A stretch of 64,000 nt of DNA from Acidobacteriota bacterium (GTDB lineage Bacteria; Acidobacteriota; Vicinamibacteria; Vicinamibacterales; UBA2999): contig CAUJDN010000065.1 of NCBI GenBank assembly GCA_963169195.1, positions 18,300 to 82,299 of the forward strand. The letters are read 5' to 3'. How positions within the stretch are numbered: position 1 is the stretch's first letter; every line of letters begins with the position of its first letter. The position numbers and the translations under genes were made by a program. A model generated the notes under the pieces. It made no database searches, was not told the origin of the DNA, and saw only the letters and a list, made by a program, of their open reading frames with translations. Below are positions 1 to 8,881 of this stretch, in pieces.

Positions 1-590
1 CAGACCACGGCGTCGCCCCGATTCCGGAAGCCCGGACGGCTTCGGGGCAGGACGGCGGCCGCGTCCCGACGCAACGGCTGAGGCAGGCGGCCAACGCCGC
101 GCTGGTGGAGGTGCTGGGGCCGGGACAGCACGTCGCGCGGGCGGAGTACACGCAGATCTATCTCACCGCTGCGGCCCGTCAGCGCGTGCTGGAAGCCCCG
201 GCTCTCTTGCTGCCCGTCACCGCGGCCCTCGAGCGCATTCCGGGCATCGCGCGCGCCCTGCCGGGCGCCGGTCTCGAGCGCGAGCGCACATCGTCCGATC
301 CCAACGTGCGGGCCGCGGCGCTCAGCCACGTTCCGGGCCGAAGCGGCGAGATTGTGGTCGTTCCCAGGCCGTACTACGTCATCGGCGGCGCCGATGCGAC
401 GACGCACGGAACGCATCAGCCCTACGATCAGCACGTGCCGCTCATCTTCTTCGGGGCCGGCGTGAAGCCAGGGCGGTATGGGGCGCCGTCCACTCCCGCC
501 GATCTCGCACCCACGCTGGCCGCCAGCATCGATCTGGCGATGCCCGGCGTCGACGGCGTGGCGCGCACCGAGGTGTTTCACCGTCGGTGA
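1..590 (+). CDS. PafA-like alkaline phosphatase family protein (C-terminal part, cut by window edge)
   Basis: The frame is open from the first bases (first whole codon at 3), so the gene starts outside the window. The visible ~195 residues begin with DHGVAPIPE, the second metal-binding Asp-His signature of the alkaline phosphatase superfamily as found in PafA-type phosphatases. Near the end GTHQPYDQHVPLIFFG carries the conserved late His metal ligand, followed by the usual closing segment STPADLAPTLAASI. Family members are secreted zinc phosphomonoesterases or phosphodiesterases that release phosphate from organic esters. The catalytic Thr/Ser region and the signal peptide would lie upstream and are not visible. 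The family is clear; substrate preference is not. Confidence 0.85.
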   Translation, partial: DHGVAPIPEARTASGQDGGRVPTQRLRQAANAALVEVLGPGQHVARAEYTQIYLTAAARQRVLEAPALLLPVTAALERIPGIARALPGAGLERERTSSDPNVRAAALSHVPGRSGEIVVVPRPYYVIGGADATTHGTHQPYDQHVPLIFFGAGVKPGRYGAPSTPADLAPTLAASIDLAMPGVDGVARTEVFHRR

Positions 591-636
591 CCGGCCTCCT
601 GACGGATAATGGAACGCCTGCCTTGATCGGACGGCT

Positions 637-2214
<1,578 letters not shown>

Positions 2215-2228
2215 GCGGGGAACATCTC

Positions 2229-2870
2229 ATGCGCACCCGGCTCTCCACGTCCGCCTGCATCGCCGCCCTTCTCTCCATCCCGATGGCAGGCGTCGCCAGT
2301 GCCCAATCCATCGACGTCAGGGGATACGGGTTGGCCGGCACTGTCACCTTTGCCGCAGCGGAATCCTTCGAAGCCGTGCTGGGCAACCCGAGCGGGCCGA
2401 TATTCGGCGGCGGTGCCGAGGTCGGCCTCCCATTCGGCGGCCTGTACGTCGGGGCCGGCGGATGGCGCTTCAGGCAGGACGGGGAGCGCGTGTTCGTGTC
2501 CGGCGAACAGATCTTCCCCTTGGGCATTCCCGTGACGGTGCAGGTGACGGCCGTCGAGATCACGGGAGGATGGCGTTTCCGCAACCTCTCGCGGCGGTTC
2601 GTGCCCTATGCCGGGGCCGGATGGAGCGCGTTCGGGTACGAGGAGACCTCGCGGTTCGCCGAGCCGGGCGAGAACGTCGATGAGCGATTCAGCGGCTACC
2701 ACCTCCTGGCCGGCGCGGAGCTCAGGATCACGGCGTGGCTGGGAATCGGCGGCGAGGTGGCCTGGACCCGCATTCCCGATGCCCTTGGCGACGGTGGTGT
2801 GTCGGAAGCATTCGGCGAATCAGACCTCGGGGGCACCAGCCTCCGGCTGAAGATCAGCATTGGTCGCTGA
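2229..2870 (+). CDS. Small outer-membrane beta-barrel-like secreted protein
   Basis: 213 residues starting at ATG 2229, 14 nt after the subtilase stop, with a GGGGAA ribosome-binding site at about 2217. The N-terminus is a signal peptide ending near ASA-Q. The mature part alternates short aromatic/glycine-rich strands (YVGAGGWRFR, VPYAGAGWSAFGYE, YHLLAGAELRI, IGGEVAWTRI) and ends LRLKISIGR, the pattern of an 8-stranded OmpA/OmpW-type barrel. No enzymatic motif is visible. Tight spacing suggests co-transcription with the protease. The role is unknown; the outer-membrane location is inferred from strand pattern and signal peptide. Confidence 0.72.
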   Translation: MRTRLSTSACIAALLSIPMAGVASAQSIDVRGYGLAGTVTFAAAESFEAVLGNPSGPIFGGGAEVGLPFGGLYVGAGGWRFRQDGERVFVSGEQIFPLGIPVTVQVTAVEITGGWRFRNLSRRFVPYAGAGWSAFGYEETSRFAEPGENVDERFSGYHLLAGAELRITAWLGIGGEVAWTRIPDALGDGGVSEAFGESDLGGTSLRLKISIGR

Positions 2871-3162
2871 CCGCTCCTTCGAACGTCGCGTGCTCGCGGT
2901 CGTCAGGCGCGTGCCCGTGGGCCGCGTCACGACCTACGGGGACGTGGCCAGGCTGGCCGGGCGGCCCCGCGCGGCCCGGGCCGTGGGCAATATCCTGAAG
3001 ACGGCCACCCAGCCGGGCCTGCCGTACCACCGCGTGATCGCGGCAGGCGGGATGCTGGGCGGGTATTCGAGCCCTGCCCTCAAGCGCGCCCTCCTCGCGG
3101 CCGAGGGCCTGGCGGTCTCATCGCGGCGGGTCCGGCATTTCCACGCCGTTCGCTGGCCCTGA
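2860..3162 (+). CDS. Alkyltransferase-like (ATL/MGMT DNA-binding) protein
   Basis: 100 residues from a TTG start that overlaps the preceding gene by 11 nt. It matches the C-terminal DNA-binding domain of O6-methylguanine-DNA methyltransferase: RVTTYGDVARLAG, then the arginine-finger helix ARAVGNIL, then the active-site loop. The PCHRV alkyl-acceptor motif is PYHRVI here, with Tyr56 in place of the Cys, so it cannot take up an alkyl group. Known ATL proteins carry Trp or Ala at this point, bind O6-alkylguanine and hand the lesion to nucleotide excision repair. The same role is inferred here. Length fits single-domain ATLs. Confidence 0.85.
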   Translation: MVADRSFERRVLAVVRRVPVGRVTTYGDVARLAGRPRAARAVGNILKTATQPGLPYHRVIAAGGMLGGYSSPALKRALLAAEGLAVSSRRVRHFHAVRWP

Positions 3163-3174
3163 CCGGGCCGCACC

Positions 3175-3200
3175 GAACCAATGGCGGGGGATCAACGTCA
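3175..3200 (+). promoter_or_regulatory. Candidate ECF-type promoter of the sigma/anti-sigma operon
   Basis: GAACC at 3175-3179 and CGTCA at 3196-3200 are 16 bp apart. This resembles the AAC ... CGTC elements recognised by many ECF sigma factors, and it lies 28 nt before the ATG of an ECF sigma gene. Autoregulation is common for such operons. This is pattern matching only; there is no second instance in the window to compare with. Confidence 0.35.
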
Positions 3201-3227
3201 TTGTGGGCGTGATCAACCCTGCCCGGC

Positions 3228-3794
3228 ATGTCCTCGTCTAAGCCTTCAGGAGACGTGCGGAGCGCGGACCTGGCCCTGGCCGGCCGCATCAGGTCTGGCG
3301 ACGGGGAGGCCTTCGAGGCGTTGTATCGTCAGCACGCGACGCGCCTCTACAATCTGGCCAGCCGGATGGCGGCCGGGGCGGCCGATGCCGAGGATCTGCT
3401 GCAGGATGTCTTCCTCCTGGCCTACCGGAAGCTCGGAAGCTTCCGGGGCGAGTCGAGCCTCGGGACGTGGCTGTACCGGCTGGCGATGAATCACTGCCTG
3501 GACGTCCTGCGCAGCCGCCAGGCGCGCATGGGACAGGTGACCGATTCGATGGATGAGCCGGATGCGGTGCCCGTGGCGGCACCCGGACCCGGGCTCGGAG
3601 CGGTGAGCCGCATCGACCTCGAGCGAGCCATCGAGGCGCTGCCGCCTGCGTGCCGTGCGGCCTTCCTGCTGCACGACGTGGAGGGGTTCGGCCATCATGA
3701 GGCGGCCGATATCCTGGGAGTGTCGGAGGGGACTTCGAAGTCGCAGGTGCACAAGGCCCGCCTGCGAATCCGCGCCCGCCTGGGCGCGAGATGA
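3228..3794 (+). CDS. ECF (RpoE-like) RNA polymerase sigma factor
   Basis: 188 residues with the two-domain layout of group 4 sigma factors. Region 2 covers roughly 25-95 (FEALYRQHATRLYNLASRM, the core-binding DAEDLLQDVFLLAYRKL, then FRGESSLGTWLYRLAMNHCLDVLR for -10 recognition). A variable acidic linker (about 100-125) leads to region 4 (about 128-185; LPPACRAAFLLHDVEGF, then the helix-turn-helix HEAADILGVSEGTSKSQVHKAR). It overlaps the anti-sigma gene by 4 nt (ATGA), the usual arrangement for coupled synthesis of a sigma factor and its inhibitor. The signal it answers is unknown; nearby envelope proteins suggest an envelope stimulus. Confidence 0.94.
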   Translation: MSSSKPSGDVRSADLALAGRIRSGDGEAFEALYRQHATRLYNLASRMAAGAADAEDLLQDVFLLAYRKLGSFRGESSLGTWLYRLAMNHCLDVLRSRQARMGQVTDSMDEPDAVPVAAPGPGLGAVSRIDLERAIEALPPACRAAFLLHDVEGFGHHEAADILGVSEGTSKSQVHKARLRIRARLGAR

Positions 3795-4534
3795 TCGCGG
3801 CCGGGGGCGTATCGACCGTGGATTGCCAGGATCTGCCTGTCGCCGACTTCGTGGACGGAGATCTCGACCCTGCGCGGCAGCGGGCCGTGCAGCGCCATCT
3901 TGAAGGGTGCCCGTCGTGCCGGGGGCTCGTGGCGGATCTGCGCACGGTCCGCGCCGCCGCGTTCACCCTGGAGCGCCGGGAGCCGCCTCCGGAGCTTCTG
4001 GAGCGGATCCAGGCCCGCCTGACCAGCGAGGGCGCGGAGCCGGCGCGCCGGGCCGCGTGGCCGAGCACACGCGCCGCGTGGGGCGTGTGGCTGGCGGCCG
4101 CCGCGGCCCTCGTCATCACCACGGCCATCGGCCTCGTGCCCCTGCTGCGCCAGAGCGCGCCGGCACCGGACGTCGCCGCCCCCCCCGGCGAGGCGGCCCT
4201 CATCGACTCGGTGGAAGCCGACCTCCAGGCGGCCGAGGCTCATTACCAGAAGGCCATCGTCGGTCTCGAGCAGATCGCGAGAAGCGACAGCGGCGAATTG
4301 GAACCACAAGTGGCCTCGGTGCTGCAGAAGAACCTGCAGCTCGTCGACCAGGCCATCGATGAAAGCCGCGCCGCCCTCAAGGCCGAGCCCGCGAGCGCGC
4401 CAGCCCAGCAGGGCCTGTTCGAGGCCATGCGCACGAAGGTCGCGCTGCTCCAGCAGACCGTCGAGCTGATCAACGAGATGCGCAAGGGGAATCAGGCCGA
4501 GGCCGGGCGCCTGATGCAGGACCTGTCCCGGTAA
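3791..4534 (+). CDS. Zinc-finger anti-sigma factor with one membrane segment
   Basis: 247 residues. The N-terminal anti-sigma domain has the ZAS-type pattern Cys12 ... His36-x3-Cys40-x2-Cys43 (RHLEGCPSC), which binds zinc and holds the ECF sigma factor. A basic stretch leads into one transmembrane helix (about 97-118, WGVWLAAAAALVITTAIGL). The outer part (about 125-247) is helical and charged, with heptad-like patterns and no catalytic motif, so it probably senses periplasmic conditions. It overlaps the sigma gene by 4 nt and is followed after 5 nt by a DUF4097 protein, so the three form one operon. Confidence 0.9.
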   Translation: MIAAGGVSTVDCQDLPVADFVDGDLDPARQRAVQRHLEGCPSCRGLVADLRTVRAAAFTLERREPPPELLERIQARLTSEGAEPARRAAWPSTRAAWGVWLAAAAALVITTAIGLVPLLRQSAPAPDVAAPPGEAALIDSVEADLQAAEAHYQKAIVGLEQIARSDSGELEPQVASVLQKNLQLVDQAIDESRAALKAEPASAPAQQGLFEAMRTKVALLQQTVELINEMRKGNQAEAGRLMQDLSR

Positions 4535-4539
4535 CGACC

Positions 4540-5586
4540 ATGATTGACATGCGAATCCTCACCGCCCTCCTCGTCACCGCCATCGCCACGGCCCCTCTCG
4601 GCGCCGCAGACACGCCCGCGCCTCGGGACACGGACGCCCGTCGCGCAGGCTGGCTGGACCGTTTCGCCGACGCGCGCCAGGGGCCCGAGCAGACCGACCG
4701 GGTGGTGCAGGCCATCCAGGTAGGACCGGGTGGGGCGCTCGACCTGTCCAACATCTCCGGCAGTGTGCGGGTCACGGGCGATGGCGGCGCCGAGATTCGG
4801 ATCGAGGCGACCAGGCGCGTGCGCCACCGGGACGCCGACGAGGCCCGCCGCCTCCTGCAGCAGCTGCGGGTGGACATCACGACCGTCGGGGGCCGCGTGG
4901 AAGTACGCACGACGTACCCGCGGCGTTCCGGCCCGGGCGGGGACCGTGTCTCCGCAAGCGTGGACTACGTCGTCTCGGTCCCGGCTGACGCGGACGTGGC
5001 CGTGAAGACCATCTCCGGGGATGTGAACGTGGTGCGCGTGAACGGCGACGTGCGCGCGGAGGCCGTGAGCGGCGACGTCGAGGTGACCGCCACGCCGAAC
5101 CTCGCTGTCGCGAAGACCGTGTCCGGCGACGTGACCGCGCGCGAGGTGAGTGCCGCGGGCGGCATTTCCCTCGGGTCGGTCAGCGGGACCGTGGCAGCCA
5201 CGGGGTTGAAGGCGCGTTCGCTCGAGTGCGGTTCGGTCAGCGGAGACGTGCAGCTCTCGAGCCTCGAGGTGGAGCGGCTCCAGGTGAAGTCGGTCTCCGG
5301 CGGCATTCTCTTCCAGGCCACCCTGGCGCGCGGCGGGCGATACGACCTGACGTCGCACTCCGGCGACATTCGGGTCGTCCTGGGCTCGGACACGGGCTTC
5401 GAGCTCGATGCCAGTACCTTCAGCGGCAGCGTCCGCTCCGACTTCCCGGTCACGCTCCGGCCGGCACGCCGTGCGGAACGCGGGCGCGGCGCCGAGACCC
5501 GCACCATCCGCGGCTCGTACGGGGACGCCAGCGCCATCCTGGTCGCCCAGACCTTCAGCGGGACGGTGGTAATCGGCCGGAAGTGA
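4540..5586 (+). CDS. Secreted DUF4097-family beta-helix protein
   Basis: 348 residues. ATG 4540 or, two codons plus one later, ATG 4549 (MRILTALLVTAIATAPLGAA) both give a good signal peptide. The body is a run of short repeats with the recurring pattern hxSVSGDVxh (SNISGSVRVTG, KTISGDVNVV, EAVSGDVEVTA, KTVSGDVTARE, GSVSGDVQLSS, KSVSGGILFQ). This is the DUF4097 pattern, predicted to form a right-handed beta-solenoid. The family has no established activity. Position right behind the anti-sigma gene suggests it is a target or sensor partner of that envelope regulon. A second, shorter paralogue lies at 61084-61944. Confidence 0.82.
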   Translation: MIDMRILTALLVTAIATAPLGAADTPAPRDTDARRAGWLDRFADARQGPEQTDRVVQAIQVGPGGALDLSNISGSVRVTGDGGAEIRIEATRRVRHRDADEARRLLQQLRVDITTVGGRVEVRTTYPRRSGPGGDRVSASVDYVVSVPADADVAVKTISGDVNVVRVNGDVRAEAVSGDVEVTATPNLAVAKTVSGDVTAREVSAAGGISLGSVSGTVAATGLKARSLECGSVSGDVQLSSLEVERLQVKSVSGGILFQATLARGGRYDLTSHSGDIRVVLGSDTGFELDASTFSGSVRSDFPVTLRPARRAERGRGAETRTIRGSYGDASAILVAQTFSGTVVIGRK

Positions 5587-5601
5587 GCGTCGCGGGACTG
5601 C

Positions 5602-5607
5602 TATAAT
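5602..5607 (+). promoter_or_regulatory. -10 box upstream of the 148-residue secreted protein
   Basis: A perfect TATAAT lies 24 nt before ATG 5632. GGAGG at about 5614-5618 provides a ribosome-binding site. No convincing -35 is seen. Confidence 0.5.
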
Positions 5608-5631
5608 TTCCCGCGGAGGCTCGTCACAATC

Positions 5632-6078
5632 ATGACCCCTAGATGGCTTGTCGGAACGGCGGTCGCGGCGCTCCTGTCTGTCGGCGCCGCGGCTCAGACC
5701 CCGCAGGGCCAGGTCCCGTCCGGAGAAACCTCCCTTGGCTCGGTCACGCTTCCTCGGGCGGTCATGGCCAACGGCCAGACGCTCCGGGCCGGTGCCTACC
5801 AGGTGCGGCTGACGGCCGAAGCGGCCCAACCCACCGTTCCCGGCATTCAGATGGAACGCTGGGTGGAGTTCCTGCGCGGCGGGAAGGTCGTGGGCCGTGA
5901 AGTCGTCAGCATCATTCCCAGGGACGAGGAGAAGGACCTGCACAGTGGCGGCAAGGGTCCAAGGCCCGCCGCCGGGACGGCGCGCGTCGAAACCCTGAAA
6001 GGCGACGACTACGTAAGAGTGTGGATCAACCGCCGCGGCGTGAACTACCTGCTGCACCTTCCGCCCGCCAAGGGCTAG
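5632..6078 (+). CDS. Secreted protein of unknown function
   Basis: 148 residues. A signal peptide (about 1-21, cleaved near AAA-Q) precedes a small globular domain: LPRAVMANGQTLRAGAYQVRL, then strand-rich WVEFLRGGKVVGREVVSI, a charged turn with many lysines, and YVRVWINRRGVNYLLHLPPA at the end. This looks like a compact beta-sandwich. No catalytic motif, metal site or lipobox is seen and I do not recognise a named family. It is transcribed on its own from the promoter just upstream and faces the RNase G gene tail to tail. Confidence 0.7.
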   Translation: MTPRWLVGTAVAALLSVGAAAQTPQGQVPSGETSLGSVTLPRAVMANGQTLRAGAYQVRLTAEAAQPTVPGIQMERWVEFLRGGKVVGREVVSIIPRDEEKDLHSGGKGPRPAAGTARVETLKGDDYVRVWINRRGVNYLLHLPPAKG

Positions 6079-6186
6079 GGTCGCGGGCCCCGGGAACACC
6101 GGAGGCTGGGTTGCCGCGATGCGCGGCCCCGGCCTTTCGTCTTTCGGGACCGCGCGGCGAACCGGGAGCCCCGAACCTCGGCCCCC

Positions 6187-7758
6187 CTAGCCCCCGATCG
6201 ACATCACGTCGAACTGCTCGTGGTGCAGGTGGACATCGGGCTTGACGATGACATCGCGCCCGAGCAGCGCCTTCAGGTCCTTCAAGACACCGCGCTCCTC
6301 TTCCTTGAGGGCGCGGGCGATGTCCGGGTTGACGCGGAGCAGGACCCCCGGGCCGTCGAGATCCTGGGCGACCTTCTTCAGCTCGGTGAGGATCTCGTAG
6401 CAGACGGTCGAGCTCGACTTGATGGTCCCGGCACCCGAGCAGTAGGGGCAGGGCTCGGTGAGCAGCCGCTCGAGGCTCTGCTTGACACGCTTGCGCGTCA
6501 CGATGACGAGGCCGAAGTCCGAAACCTGCAGCGCCTTGGAGGGCGCGCGGTCCTTGCGCAGCTCCTGCTCCACGGTCTGGAACACCTTCTGGCGGTTCTT
6601 CTTCTCCTCCATATCGATGAAGTCGCACACGATGATGCCGCCCAGATCGCGCAGGCGGATCTGGCGCACGATCTCCTTCGCCGCCTCGAGGTTGGTCTTC
6701 AGGATGGTGTCCTCGAGCCGTCCCGCGGTCTTCTTCCCGACGTAGCGGCCCGTGTTGACGTCGATGGCCACCAGCGCCTCGGTCTGGTTGATGACGATCG
6801 AGCCGCCCGACTTGAGCCACACCTTGCTGCGCAGCGCCTTGTCGAGCTCGGCCTGCACGCCGTATTCCTCGAAGATCGGATAGTCCTTGTCGTAGAGCTT
6901 CACGCGAAGCAGCAGCGACGGCATGATGTGGCCGATGAACTCGACGATGCGCTCGTGCTCGCGCGGGTCATCGATGCGGATGGCCGTGTAGTCGTCGGTC
7001 AGGAGGTCGCGGAGCAGCTTGTTGACCAGGCTGGGCTCCTGGTAGATGACGGCCGGCGCCCGGCGGCCCTCCGACTTCTGGCGCATCTCCAGCCAGATCT
7101 TGTGGAAGTAGTTCAGGTCCGCCAGGATGTCTTCCTTGGTCCGCCCCTCGGCGGCGGTGCGGATGATGACGCCGCCGCCGAAGTGGTGCTGCTCGCGGAA
7201 CTCCCTGACGATGCCGCGCAGGCGCGCGCGCTCCTCGCGGGTGGCGATCTTGCGCGAGATGCCGATGTGATCCACCGTCGGCATGAAGACGAGGAAGCGG
7301 CCCGGCAGCGTCACGTGGCAGGTGAGCCGCGCGCCCTTGGTGCCGAGCGGCTCCTTGGCCACCTGCACCACGACGTCCTGGCCTTCCTTCAGCAGATCCT
7401 CGATCCTGGGCTCGGGCTGCCGCTCCCGCTCCTTGTCCCGCTCGCGGGCCCGCTCCCCCGGCCCGCCGTCGCCCGGCTCACCCTTGACCTTCGGCTCGAC
7501 GTCGTCGTCGGCGCCCTCCAGCTCGTCGAGGTTGCTGAGGACGTCGGAGACGTAGAGGAAGCCGTCGCGCTCGAGGCCGAGATCGATGAAGGACGACTGC
7601 ATGCCGGGGAGGACCTTGGAGACGCGGCCCTTGTAGACGTTGCCGACCACCCCGCGGCTGCGCTCGCGCTCGACGAAGATCTCGGCCAGCTGATCGTCCT
7701 CGAGGATGGCCACACGGGTCTCGTGGCCGTTGGACGAAATGATCATTTCTTTGGTCAT
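6187..7758 (-). CDS. rng: Ribonuclease G/E family endoribonuclease
   Basis: 523 residues, the length of RNase G rather than RNase E. The N-terminal S1 RNA-binding domain (about 35-150; VGNVYKGRVSKVLPGMQSSFIDLG) is interrupted at about 82-118 by a highly charged insert rich in Glu, Arg and Gly. The catalytic core has the Mg2+ aspartates Asp333 (ALVAIDVNTG) and Asp379/Asp382 (IIVCDFIDM), and the zinc-link cysteines Cys437/Cys440 (CPYCSG). It cleaves single-stranded RNA in rRNA maturation and mRNA decay. It is the last gene of the rod-shape operon, 37 nt after rodA. In E. coli rng also lies downstream of mreBCD, so the linkage is old. Confidence 0.95.
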   Translation of the reverse strand: MTKEMIISSNGHETRVAILEDDQLAEIFVERERSRGVVGNVYKGRVSKVLPGMQSSFIDLGLERDGFLYVSDVLSNLDELEGADDDVEPKVKGEPGDGGPGERARERDKERERQPEPRIEDLLKEGQDVVVQVAKEPLGTKGARLTCHVTLPGRFLVFMPTVDHIGISRKIATREERARLRGIVREFREQHHFGGGVIIRTAAEGRTKEDILADLNYFHKIWLEMRQKSEGRRAPAVIYQEPSLVNKLLRDLLTDDYTAIRIDDPREHERIVEFIGHIMPSLLLRVKLYDKDYPIFEEYGVQAELDKALRSKVWLKSGGSIVINQTEALVAIDVNTGRYVGKKTAGRLEDTILKTNLEAAKEIVRQIRLRDLGGIIVCDFIDMEEKKNRQKVFQTVEQELRKDRAPSKALQVSDFGLVIVTRKRVKQSLERLLTEPCPYCSGAGTIKSSSTVCYEILTELKKVAQDLDGPGVLLRVNPDIARALKEEERGVLKDLKALLGRDVIVKPDVHLHHEQFDVMSIGG

Positions 7759-7795
7759 GGAATCTGGAGGGAGGGGCCAGCCGCAGGGACGGGCA

Positions 7796-8881
7796 TCAGT
7801 TCGTGAACCGTCGCATCCGGACGTTCAGGATGAGACCAAACCCCGCGAGGGTGGCGATCATCGACGACCCGCCGTAGCTCATCAACGGCAGCGTGAGTCC
7901 CTTGACCGGCACGAGCCCCATCGACATGGTGATGTTGTAGACGACCTGGAACGTGAAGGAAGCCAGCACGCCCAGAACCAGGTAGGCGCCCAGCCGGTCC
8001 TTGGCCAGCCGGGCCGCCTCCATCGAACGCAGGATCACGAAGAGGTAGAGCCCCAGCGCCACGATGACACCGGCGAAGCCCTGCTCCTCGGCGAGCACCG
8101 AGAAGATGAAGTCGTTATGGGCCACCGGCAGGAACCGCAGCTGCCCCTGCGTGCCCTCCATGAAGCCCTTGCCCCAGACGCCACCGGACCCGACGGTGAT
8201 GCGCGCCTGGATCTGCTGATAGCCGGCGCCGCGCGGGTCCTGCCCGGGATCGAGGAACGTGGCGATGCGCTCGCGCTGGTAGTCCTGCAGGCCGAACTTG
8301 TAGGCGACGGGCGCGGCGAGCAGCGCGACCACGGCCACGACGCCGAGATAGCGCATCGGCAGGCCGGCGAGGTAGGTGACGGCCAGCAGCACCGGCAGGA
8401 GCGTCACGGCGGTACCCAGGTCCGGCTGCCGCGCGATGAGCAGCAGCGGCACGGCCGTGAGGACGCCGGCGAACAGCAGATCGTGGTTCGTGAGCGCCTG
8501 ACGCCGGCTGTCGCCGAGCATCTTGGCCAGGACCAGCGCGAGGGTCGCCTTGGCGAACTCGGAGGGCTGCAGGTTGAAGGGCCCGAGGTCGATCCAGCGA
8601 CGCGAGCCGCCCCGCACCTCGCCGGCGAAGAGCACCCCGACCAGCGTGAGGACCATCGCGAGGTAGATCAGGTGCGACTTGTCGCCGAGCGACCGGTAGT
8701 CCACCGACAGGCAGGCCAGCAGGGCGATGAGGCCGAGGCCCATGGCGTAGATCTGGGTCCAGTAGACGCTGGTCGGCCCCCCGGTGGCGGAGTAGATCAT
8801 CGTCAGGCCCATCGCGCAGAGCGCGAAGACGGCGCCGATGAGCAGCCAGTCGATGTGGTGGTAGAGGCGGCGCTCGAACAT
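7796..8881 (-). CDS. rodA: Rod-shape peptidoglycan glycosyltransferase RodA
   Basis: 361 residues starting at ATG 8881-8879, whose A is shared with the PBP2 stop codon (TGATG overlap). A polytopic SEDS protein with about ten membrane helices. Diagnostic segments include YSATGGPTSVYW, GGSRRWIDLGPFNLQPSEFAK, ARQPDLGTAV (conserved Asp of the glycosyltransferase site), FLPVAHNDFIFSVLAEEQGF and LPLMSYGGSSM. RodA polymerises glycan strands from lipid II in the elongasome and works as a pair with the transpeptidase PBP2, encoded directly upstream. Confidence 0.96.
   Translation of the reverse strand: MFERRLYHHIDWLLIGAVFALCAMGLTMIYSATGGPTSVYWTQIYAMGLGLIALLACLSVDYRSLGDKSHLIYLAMVLTLVGVLFAGEVRGGSRRWIDLGPFNLQPSEFAKATLALVLAKMLGDSRRQALTNHDLLFAGVLTAVPLLLIARQPDLGTAVTLLPVLLAVTYLAGLPMRYLGVVAVVALLAAPVAYKFGLQDYQRERIATFLDPGQDPRGAGYQQIQARITVGSGGVWGKGFMEGTQGQLRFLPVAHNDFIFSVLAEEQGFAGVIVALGLYLFVILRSMEAARLAKDRLGAYLVLGVLASFTFQVVYNITMSMGLVPVKGLTLPLMSYGGSSMIATLAGFGLILNVRMRRFTN

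Noticed and set aside
6220..7806. A 528-codon plus-strand frame opposite RNase G.
   Set aside because: The RNase G frame has complete catalytic motifs; the opposite frame is a low-complexity Leu/Asp/Val/His product of high GC at third positions.
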